From positions 124,001-188,000 of the forward strand of contig DKQS01000004.1 in NCBI GenBank assembly GCA_002471825.1: a stretch of 64,000 nucleotides of DNA, given 5' to 3'. This stretch comes from Flavobacteriaceae bacterium UBA7302. Its GTDB lineage: Bacteria > Bacteroidota > Bacteroidia > Flavobacteriales > Flavobacteriaceae. Made by a program: the position numbers and the translations under genes. Shown here one piece after another: positions 54,203 to 61,668 of the stretch (position 1 is the first letter of the stretch; the number at the start of each line of letters is the position of its first letter). Under the pieces are notes generated by a model. The model saw only the letters and a program-made list of their open reading frames with translations, ran no database searches and was not told the origin of the DNA.

Positions 54203-54472
54203 ATGATTCCTATGGCTACTGTAGACAAATTAAGAGACGGATTAATTGACAAGATCCGGAACATAAAAAACAAGGACTTACTTGAAGTCCTAGATCAGTT
54301 TGTGTCTTCTAGCCAAAAGAAAAATGAATCAGAAAAAGAAAAAGAAAATGTTTCGCTCACCGAGGTACAAAAACAAATGCTTGAAATGAGTGAACAGGAT
54401 ATCAAAAATGGAAATTTGATTTCACAAAATGCTATGAAAAGAAAGAATTTTAAATGGTTAAACGAAATGTAG
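54203..54472 (+). CDS. Antitoxin of RelE/ParE-type pair
   Basis: An 89-aa protein with a helical N-terminus (VDKLRDGLIDKIRNIKNKDLLEVLDQF), a charged linker and a C-terminal EQDIKNGNLISQ typical of antitoxins of ParE/RelE toxins. Its stop overlaps the toxin start by 19 nt. A second in-frame ATG stands at residue 4. It would bind and mask the toxin, but the toxin is broken here (frameshift). Confidence 0.65.
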   Translation: MIPMATVDKLRDGLIDKIRNIKNKDLLEVLDQFVSSSQKKNESEKEKENVSLTEVQKQMLEMSEQDIKNGNLISQNAMKRKNFKWLNEM

Positions 54473-54772
54473 TTTGGACTAAAACAGCGGATATTCAACT
54501 TGTCCAAATTCTTAAGTTCTGGGCCCTACACAATCATTCGAACACCTACTCTAAAAAATTGTTGCAATTGGTTTCGTCCCGAGTTGAACAAATAGCTCGA
54601 AATCCCTTCTTATATAAAAAAAACCGACTTCAAGGATGTTCGAGTTGCTTCATTTGGTAATTATGCTATTTACTATAAGATTTTAAAAGATAAAATTATC
54701 ATTATGGCCTTCTGGGATAATCGTCAAGATCCTTTTAAGTTGCTAGAAAGTTTGAAGAAATCTTTGCTTTAG
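54454..54772 (+). pseudogene. Frameshifted RelE/ParE-type toxin
   Basis: Two frames make one protein: the first gives MVKRNVVWTKTADIQLVQIL and onward to NPFLYKK, then a run of eight A (54616-54623) shifts the frame; the second continues DFKDVRVASFGNYAIYYKI and AFWDNRQDPFKLLESLKK to a TAG at 54770-54772. This is the complete ParE pattern with the terminal R-x-D-P. One extra A in the run, as mutation, slippage or assembly error, explains it; the first frame alone stops at 54660. Confidence 0.75.
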
Positions 54773-55819
54773 TTAGTTTTTAGTCGTTAGTGGGATGGTT
54801 AACAAGTTGAAAAGTTTGAATGTTCTTTGTCATCTCGACCGATAGTGGAGAGATCTCTTTTCTTTTTATTCACGCCCGTCACATTGTGAACTCTATGTCA
54901 CACTGAGCCTGTCGAAGTGCTTTCTTTAGTTCTTAGTCTTTAGTTTTTAGTCATTAGTTGGATGGTTAGAAAGTTGAAAAGTTAAAATGTTTTTTGTTAT
55001 CCTGAGCCCACGCCTGTCACCCTGAGCCTGTCGAAGGGTCTCCTGCCTCCTGTTTCCTATATCTTGTTTCCTATCTACCAACTACCGTCTAACGTCCATC
55101 GTCTGCTGTCTAACATTAATTTGTTAAAAATTGTAAAAAATACCCAAATCAAAACTTCGAACTGTTAAAAACTGCTAAAGTTGAAAATCTAGCATACGAA
55201 AAAGAAAGATACTACCGTTGCAATAATGAGTCGAACAAACAACCAACAGAATTGATCACTCTTCAAAAATTGCCAGACTCATCTCAATAATTTAATGAAC
55301 CAATCATTTAATAATTCAATGACTCATTAGGAGAATAATTGAATAAGCGAATGACCCAATGTTTGAAGCCAATGCAACAGCAACTTCAACAATGACCTAT
55401 AAGTCGATAGTCAAGATTCAGGAGACAGGAGACAGGAGTCAAAAGCCAAGAGCAAACAGCCAACAGCTAAAGGCTAATAGCCAAGAGCTCTTGAACATTA
55501 CAACATTTAACCTTAAAACCTTAAAAACTAGTACCTGCCTATGAACCACGGTGTAACCGGAACAAGCCAAGAACTTTTCATATGGGATTTTTTTTTACGA
55601 TTGGCTTACATCCTTACACCAAAGACTTAACCACTACTGTCAGTTCGAGTGATTCTGATGCAATCAGAATTGTATCGAGAACCTCCTTCCACAACCAACG
55701 GAAGTCAAGCGTCAAAGTCGAGACCTTGGGCGGGCCTACCCGCAGAGCCGAAAGCGTATCAAAAAAGAGGTAACGGCGAGCGCCTCAACAAAGCTTGTCA
55801 ACCACAAACCCAACACATC
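54773..55819. repeat. Gene-free stretch with interspersed repeats
   Basis: No convincing gene. It contains the repeat TGTCATCTCGACC... (54828-54861), CACTGAGCCTGTCGAAGTG (54901-54919), CCCTGAGCCTGTCGAAGGG (55021-55039, also hairpin-like), many copies of TAGTTTTTAGT-like and CCTGTTTCCT-like low-complexity, and a hairpin repeat at 55639-55682 with arms ATTCTGAT (55652-55659) and ATCAGAAT (55663-55670). Short open frames here follow the repeats. Confidence 0.6.
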
Positions 55820-56200
55820 ATGATTAAATTTAGAGTAATCAACAGAAAGAACCCACAAGACAGAACCCTACCAGAAAAGCATTATGCTTTTATCGTAAAT
55901 CAAGGCGCGAGAGATTTTGAAAGCTTAGCCAGAGTGATCTCCAAGGCCAGTACCATCAGTGAAACCGATTGTTTGGCGGTATTGAACGAATTAGAACTCA
56001 ACATCATGGAAGAATTACGAGAAGGCAGAACGGTGAAGTTGGGCAAGCTAGGCTTCTTTAAACTAAGCTTTAGTTCTAAGGGCGTAGACACTGCAGAAGA
56101 AGTAACGGCCGACTTAATCACCAAAGCCAGAATCTTATTCTACCCATCCAAGCGATTGAAAAAATTCTTAACCACCTTAGACTACCAAAAGGCGGCTTAA
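55820..56200 (+). CDS. HU-like DNA-binding protein
   Basis: A 126-aa protein of the HU/histone-like family common in Bacteroidetes: IKFRVINRKNPQD, LARVISKASTISETDCLAVLNEL, LREGRTVKLGKLGFFKLSF and ILFYPSKRLKKFL. The ATG at 55820 is the natural start; the frame is open further upstream through repeats but without homology. It would bind DNA to shape the nucleoid. Confidence 0.8.
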   Translation: MIKFRVINRKNPQDRTLPEKHYAFIVNQGARDFESLARVISKASTISETDCLAVLNELELNIMEELREGRTVKLGKLGFFKLSFSSKGVDTAEEVTADLITKARILFYPSKRLKKFLTTLDYQKAA

Positions 56201-56767
56201 GGTAGGTTTTAACCCACAAAATTTCACAACCTCATTGTCAAAACTTCGGCAATGGGGTTTTTCTTTTGCGGAAAACCGCAATACAACCCTTCATTTTTGC
56301 ACTGCGATTTCTTAAAAACGTACTGTGTTTTTCAAGAATTGCACTGCGTTTTTAAAATTTTGCACTGCGTTTTTTGGTTATTTCAGTGTTATTTCGATTG
56401 GAGCGTTAGCGAAACAGAGAAATCTGATCACTGCTCAATGATTACTGAACAATATTACCCTTTCCCAATACCCATTCTCCAAATCTCGTTAATTAAGCAT
56501 AGTCACCCCTCCTTCATAACTCAAAAATCTGCTATCGTAAGTCGTAATTCCCACAATCCAAATTGCGGTATCCTTGCAAAATTAACCTCCCTGTTATACC
56601 TTTATAGGGCCCCCAACAAAATCAAAATTGCTAATGTCAATCGTTTTGGAAGATAAACTTTAATTAACTAGTGTTTTTAAGATAGTTGGCGTCAAGTTAA
56701 TTCTTATGTGTCTATAAAATCAGATAAAAAAAACAATAATTTTGGAGAATAAAAACATTGAAAGATA
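56201..56767. other. Gene-free stretch between HU-like and Cas2-like genes
   Basis: Contains a terminator (56230-56262) and then TTGCACTGCG repeats (about 56295-56372, three to four imperfect units, positions near 56298, 56340 and 56360). I see no coding signal; the open frame 56252-56656 owes its Cys-rich translation to the repeats. Confidence 0.6.
56230..56262 (+). terminator. Terminator of the HU-like gene
   Basis: CCTCATTGTC (56230-56239) pairs with GGCAATGGGG (56248-56257), 10 bp with two G-U pairs, then five T. It lies 30 nt after the HU-like gene stop. Confidence 0.7.
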
Positions 56768-57043
56768 ATGGCAACAAACTTATATATGGTCTGCTATGAT
56801 TTGAATTCACCAGGTCAAGAATATACTGAACTTTATGAACAGATTAAATCATATGGTACTTGGTGGCATCATTTAGATTCTACTTGGATAATAAAGTCTT
56901 CAAAAACCGCTTCCGAAATAAGAGATCATCTAGGAGAATATATTGACTCGGATGATGAACTTTTAATTGTCAAATTTGGCTCTTGGGCTGGAAAAGGGTT
57001 TGAAAAAAGGGCTTACGAATGGATACATAATAATTCAAAATAA
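56768..57043 (+). CDS. SinR/Cas2-like small protein
   Basis: A 91-aa ferredoxin-like-fold protein: MVCYDLNSPGQEY, then WWHHLDSTWIIKSSKT and LLIVKFGSWAGKGF. This is the pattern of SinR-family/VapD-like proteins related to Cas2. There is no cas1 or CRISPR array, so a CRISPR role is not indicated. It is followed after 9 nt by a membrane/winged-helix gene. Confidence 0.65.
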   Translation: MATNLYMVCYDLNSPGQEYTELYEQIKSYGTWWHHLDSTWIIKSSKTASEIRDHLGEYIDSDDELLIVKFGSWAGKGFEKRAYEWIHNNSK

Positions 57044-57052
57044 ACAAATGTT

Positions 57053-57562
57053 ATGGAATTAAATTTTGAAACATTATCCTTCATAGTATCTATAGTGTCA
57101 ATCATACTTGCAATACTCTCTTTGGTATTTGCAATACTTTTTTATCGATGGTCCGAAAAATCAAATAAACAAACTTTTGAATTATCTAAAGGGATTGAGA
57201 ATAACACCAAGAAGATAGAGGACTTATTTGACCGCTTTTATTCTGATACTTTTGGGCTTATGAAAAGTAATTATGAAGCTATGCAATCTAGTTTTTTTAA
57301 TCAGCCAATTAGTACGGGAGATTCGTCCTTTACTGAAGAGGAACAAGTAGAAAATATAATAACTTCAATGCTCGTCAAAACAAAAATTTCCACAAGAGAA
57401 AATATCTGTCATTTTATTGATAAAGTTTATCCCAAAAAAGGACTAAAACATAGTGATATAAATAAAGCGATCGATTTACTTCATACCAAGGAAATAGTTT
57501 ATATAAATGAAAATTTAATTTCTATAGCAACAACCAAAGAATCGTCTTCTGATGAAGGGTGA
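57053..57562 (+). CDS. Membrane protein with C-terminal winged helix
   Basis: A 169-aa protein with an N-terminal transmembrane helix (about 8-34), a coiled linker (LSKGIENNTKKIEDLFDRFY) and a C-terminal winged-helix-like domain (about 103-160: TRENICHFIDKVYPKKGLKHSDINKAIDLLHTKEIVYINENLI). It probably is one operon with the preceding gene. Function unknown; the domain may bind DNA or another protein at the membrane. Confidence 0.55.
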   Translation: MELNFETLSFIVSIVSIILAILSLVFAILFYRWSEKSNKQTFELSKGIENNTKKIEDLFDRFYSDTFGLMKSNYEAMQSSFFNQPISTGDSSFTEEEQVENIITSMLVKTKISTRENICHFIDKVYPKKGLKHSDINKAIDLLHTKEIVYINENLISIATTKESSSDEG

Positions 57563-57656
57563 ACTTAAAAACGAACCCAAAACAGTTGTTGTAATTTACT
57601 GCTTAAGAAGTTCAAAAGAAATGAGTTGAGTATTGGAATTGTGAATCAAACGATAA

Positions 57657-58673
57657 TCACAATTCATTGGGCAATACAAATTGTTCCAAATCTTTTTTAG
57701 GTACTAAATCAATTTGCTTAGTATTGTCTTTAATAGCCTGAAATCTTTCAATTAATATATCTGCATCAGGTGCTTGAAAATACACACGTTTCAAATTTGT
57801 CATGGCACCAATTATTTTGCGATCAATTTCTCTGTTAAAAAAGGGGAATGAATAGCCTATTACAACCAGAGCAATCACATCTTTTGTTGCTTCAATAGCA
57901 AGGTCGACTATGCTATCATTGGAAGCTTCATTTTCCCAAGAGAATGAAAAGTTAGAATGCAAATCGCGGATTGTTAAGGCTGCCGTGTATTTTCTTACAA
58001 TTTGATTTACAAATACAATATCAATTGGATCATTTAGGGTGTTTACGTACTGATATTGTTTCCAACCACCTCGGCTATAAAGACCAATACTTCCATTTAA
58101 TTTGTAAATACCGAACTTATCTCTTGTATGATTATTTCCAAATTTATGATTCACATTAAGAATAGTTTGCATCGTTGTCAAATCTTTACTGTTTGAATAC
58201 TCTAGATAAGAAAGTTCAAATTGATAATCATAATTCCATGATAGGATTTGAATGTTTTTTGGTAATTCCGATAATTCATTATGGATAGCGGCAAAAAAAG
58301 AATCGTACCTTTCATCAGGCGCATTTATGGTTTGCTCATATACAAAGAAAATCGAAAGACAAATTTTTAATTTTTTAAGTTTTTCAAATTCGTTTTTTAT
58401 GGTAAGTTTTCTGGCGAAAGTGTCCACGCTGGCATGTCTAGAACTTTCCTTCAACAGCCATTCCAGGTCATTAATTAGTTGGTTTTGGTAATGCTGCTTT
58501 GATTTTAAACCCTTTACTTCTAGGTCGTCAAATACTAATTGATCAGATAATTGCAAATTATCTTCTTTCAAAACATCAATAAATTCCCGTAGCCTTCCTT
58601 CTATTTCGTTTACAATTGGTAAGGCATTTCGACTCGCACCTGCACCAAATAAGTAAGCAATTTTATTCATCAT
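57657..58673 (-). CDS. SIR2-like domain protein
   Basis: A 338-aa protein: the start GAGAS (residues 10-14) after LFGAGAS is the nucleotide-binding loop of SIR2-like domains; NYD in LSWNYDYQFELSYLEYS and GYSFPFFNREIDRKII near the end are the other typical motifs. In bacteria many SIR2-like proteins are defence proteins that cleave NAD+. It is transcribed away from the hsd operon beside it, with 248 nt between. No partner gene is in the same direction. Confidence 0.75.
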   Translation of the reverse strand: MMNKIAYLFGAGASRNALPIVNEIEGRLREFIDVLKEDNLQLSDQLVFDDLEVKGLKSKQHYQNQLINDLEWLLKESSRHASVDTFARKLTIKNEFEKLKKLKICLSIFFVYEQTINAPDERYDSFFAAIHNELSELPKNIQILSWNYDYQFELSYLEYSNSKDLTTMQTILNVNHKFGNNHTRDKFGIYKLNGSIGLYSRGGWKQYQYVNTLNDPIDIVFVNQIVRKYTAALTIRDLHSNFSFSWENEASNDSIVDLAIEATKDVIALVVIGYSFPFFNREIDRKIIGAMTNLKRVYFQAPDADILIERFQAIKDNTKQIDLVPKKDLEQFVLPNEL

Positions 58674-58921
58674 AGTATATTTTTGGTTTCCTCCAAATTT
58701 ACTTCATATTCTTGCTATTTGATATAGTTCAACCCTTGGCTTATACACAAATCCAAAAACTTATCAACGTTTGGTACAGAATCAAATTAGATGCGCTAGA
58801 TTTTAGGACTCAAGAAATAAAATTTCTATTTTTAACCAACAAAAAATGCTAAACAATCACAATCAAATTCAATATCAGATAAAAGGTTCCTAGTTTGGAA
58901 TCGTAACACGACAGACAATTC

Positions 58922-60469
58922 ATGACAAGCACAAATCAAAGAGCTGAACTACATAATCAAATTTGGAAAATAGCCAACGACGTTCGCGGTTCTGTAGATG
59001 GGTGGGACTTTAAGCAATTCGTTTTAGGTACCCTTTTTTACCGTTTTATTAGCGAAAACTTTACCCAATACATCGAAGGTGGTGATGAGAGCGTGAACTA
59101 CGCCGAACTGCCTGATTCAGTCATAACAGACGAAATCAAAAAAGACGCCATAAAAACCAAAGGATACTTTATCTACCCAAGTCAGTTGTTTGTGAATGTG
59201 GTAAAAAATGCCATTACCAATCCAAATCTAAATACCGATTTAAAAGAAATTTTTACTGCAATCGAATCTTCGGCCAATGGGTTTGCGTCTGAATCTGACA
59301 TCAAAGGCCTCTTTGCCGATTTCGATACTACAAGTAACCGACTAGGTAATACCGTAGAAAACAAAAACGAACGTTTGGCGAAAGTTTTGAAGGGAGTTGC
59401 AGGACTGAGGTTCGGAAATTTTGAGGACAATAAAATCGATTTGTTTGGTGATGCTTACGAATTTCTAATCTCTAACTACGCGGCAAACGCTGGGAAGTCT
59501 GGGGGTGAGTTTTTTACCCCTCAAAACGTTTCTAAGCTCATCGCACAATTAGCCATGCATGGTCAAGAAAAGGTTAATAAAATTTATGATCCTGCAGTAG
59601 GCTCGGGTTCCTTGTTATTACAAGCCAAAAAACATTTCGACAATCATATCATCGAAGATGGGTTTTATGGTCAAGAAATTAACCATACCACCTACAACTT
59701 GGCCCGTATGAATATGTTCCTGCACAATATCAACTACGACAAATTTGAAATTGTATTAGGAAACACACTAACACAGCCTGAATTAAGAGACGAAAAACCG
59801 TTTGATGCTATCGTATCGAATCCTCCCTATTCTGTGAAATGGATAGGCAGTGACGATCCTACGCTGATTAACGACGATCGTTTTGCACCTGCTGGTGTCT
59901 TAGCGCCAAAATCGAAGGCCGATTATGCCTTTGTACTCCATGCCTTAGATTACCTTTCTAGCAAAGGAAGAGCCGCATTGGTTTGTTTTCCAGGCATCTT
60001 TTACCGTGGAGGTGCAGAACAGAAAATTAGAAAGTACTTGGTAGACAACAACTATGTAGAAACCATTATTGCTTTAGCACCCAATTTGTTTTACGGAACT
60101 TCAATTGCAGTAACACTATTGGTCTTATCCAAACATAAAACCGAAAACAAAACCCAGTTTATAGATGCTAGTGGCGAGGACTTCTTTAAAAAGGTGACTA
60201 ACAATAATGAAATGACAGATGCTCACATTGATAAGGTGATGGATATTTTTGCATCGAAAGAAGAGGTTACCCATGTGGCGGTTTCTATAGACAATAGTAA
60301 AATAGCCGAAAACGACTACAACCTCTCGGTAAGCAGCTATGTAGAACCAAAAGACACCCGCGAAAAAATTGATATTGTAAAACTGAATGCAGAAATCAAA
60401 ACCGCGGTTGAGAAAATTACCCAACTGCGTACCAGTATTGATAACATTGTAAAGGAGATTGAAGGATGA
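58922..60469 (+). CDS. hsdM: Type I restriction modification subunit HsdM
   Basis: A 515-aa adenine methyltransferase: HsdM N-terminal helical domain (about 8-150), EFFTPQ (196-201), motif I DPAVGSGS (223-230), motif IV NPPY (300-303), and a C-terminal helix (LNAEIKTAVEKITQLRTSIDN). It makes m6A on the recognition site and builds the HsdM2S core. Stop overlaps the hsdS start by 4 nt. Confidence 0.95.
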   Translation: MTSTNQRAELHNQIWKIANDVRGSVDGWDFKQFVLGTLFYRFISENFTQYIEGGDESVNYAELPDSVITDEIKKDAIKTKGYFIYPSQLFVNVVKNAITNPNLNTDLKEIFTAIESSANGFASESDIKGLFADFDTTSNRLGNTVENKNERLAKVLKGVAGLRFGNFEDNKIDLFGDAYEFLISNYAANAGKSGGEFFTPQNVSKLIAQLAMHGQEKVNKIYDPAVGSGSLLLQAKKHFDNHIIEDGFYGQEINHTTYNLARMNMFLHNINYDKFEIVLGNTLTQPELRDEKPFDAIVSNPPYSVKWIGSDDPTLINDDRFAPAGVLAPKSKADYAFVLHALDYLSSKGRAALVCFPGIFYRGGAEQKIRKYLVDNNYVETIIALAPNLFYGTSIAVTLLVLSKHKTENKTQFIDASGEDFFKKVTNNNEMTDAHIDKVMDIFASKEEVTHVAVSIDNSKIAENDYNLSVSSYVEPKDTREKIDIVKLNAEIKTAVEKITQLRTSIDNIVKEIEG

Positions 60470-61668
60470 GCGAGTTAAAAAGTTTGTTAGAGGGTGTTAA
60501 AGTGGATTGGAAACCCATGTGGGAAGTCACAACTTGGGATAAAAAGTTTAATGCTGTAGCAAACTATAAACAGCCTAAGACAATAAAATACAAACATTTA
60601 TTAGCAAAGAAGATAAAGGAATTAATTTCAGATAAAGGTGATATTAAGATACTTACCACGAATGAAACAGACTTATGGACAACCTCTCAATTAGCAGATT
60701 CCTTAATTTCCGAAGGGGAGGTTGTTGCAATTCCATGGGGAGGTAATGCCGTTGTCCAATATTATAATGGCAAGTTTGTTACAGGTGATAATAGAATTGC
60801 AGTTTCTAATGATACTAATTACCTGGACACAAAATATTTATATTATTTTATGCTAAATAATATTCGTTTGTTAAGTTCATTTTATAGGGGGTCTGGTATA
60901 AAGCATCCTAGCATGTCAAAGGTACTTGAAATGAAAGTCCCCATCCCACCTCTAAATAACCAAAAAGAAATTGTTCGTATTTTAGATACCTTTACCGAAC
61001 TCACCACCGAACTCACCACTGAACTTTCGAATCGTAAAAAACAGTTCGAATACTATCGAGAACAGCTGCTTACTTTTGATGAAAAAGAAGTGGAATGGAA
61101 GACTTTAGGGGAAATTGGCGAAGTACGAATGTGTAAGCGTATTCTTAAAAATCAAACTACAAGTATTGGTGATATTCCCTTTTATAAAATTGGCACCTTT
61201 GGAAAAAGTCCAAATGCATTTATACCTAAACAATTATTTAAGGAATACAAATCGAAATATAACTATCCAAAAATTGGAGAGGTTTTAATTTCTGCAAGTG
61301 GCACGATTGGTAGAGCCGTAATTTTTAATGGTGAAGATGCATATTTCCAAGATAGTAACATTGTTTGGATAGAGAATGACGAGAGCTTAGTATTAAATAA
61401 ATACTTGTTCTATTATTATCAAATTGCTAAATGGAAAACAGCAGATGGAGGCACTATCAAGCGATTATACAATAATGACCTCAAAAAAACCAAAATTCAG
61501 ATACCCTCAATTAAAGAACAAGAACGCATTGTTTCTATCCTAGATCAATTTGATACTTTAACCAATTCCATAAGTGAAGGTTTACCCAAAGAAATTGAAC
61601 TACGTACAAAGCAATATGAGTATTACAGAGAAAAGTTGCTAACTTTTCCAAAAGAAACAGTCAAATGA
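60466..61668 (+). CDS. hsdS: Type I specificity subunit HsdS
   Basis: A 400-aa specificity subunit with two target-recognition domains (about 1-165 and about 205-370), each closed by conserved helices (PPLNNQKEIVRILDTF and PSIKEQERIVSILDQFD). The central helix holds TELT-TELT-TELS and NRKKQFEYYREQLLTF. It decides the two halves of a bipartite site. Overlap with hsdM (4 nt) and hsdR (4 nt). Confidence 0.93.
   Translation: MSELKSLLEGVKVDWKPMWEVTTWDKKFNAVANYKQPKTIKYKHLLAKKIKELISDKGDIKILTTNETDLWTTSQLADSLISEGEVVAIPWGGNAVVQYYNGKFVTGDNRIAVSNDTNYLDTKYLYYFMLNNIRLLSSFYRGSGIKHPSMSKVLEMKVPIPPLNNQKEIVRILDTFTELTTELTTELSNRKKQFEYYREQLLTFDEKEVEWKTLGEIGEVRMCKRILKNQTTSIGDIPFYKIGTFGKSPNAFIPKQLFKEYKSKYNYPKIGEVLISASGTIGRAVIFNGEDAYFQDSNIVWIENDESLVLNKYLFYYYQIAKWKTADGGTIKRLYNNDLKKTKIQIPSIKEQERIVSILDQFDTLTNSISEGLPKEIELRTKQYEYYREKLLTFPKETVK
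60994..61029 (+). repeat. 12-bp repeats in the hsdS central helix
   Basis: ACCGAACTCACC occurs at 60994-61005 and 61006-61017, then a degenerate third unit ACTGAACTTTCG (61018-61029), coding TELT-TELT-TELS. In EcoR124I-type HsdS the number of TAEL units sets the spacer length of the recognition site; the same may hold here. Confidence 0.8.

Noticed and set aside
55359..55773. Two short open frames (61 and 63 aa)
   Set aside because: They follow interspersed repeats, have low-complexity content and no family.
56252..56656. 134-aa open frame with repeated Cys
   Set aside because: The Cys-rich translation comes from the TTGCACTGCG repeats; it overlaps a terminator and has no start signal.
56768..57043. 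CRISPR-Cas2 call for the small protein
   Set aside because: No cas1 and no repeat-spacer array is present in the window; SinR/VapD-type relatives exist outside CRISPR.
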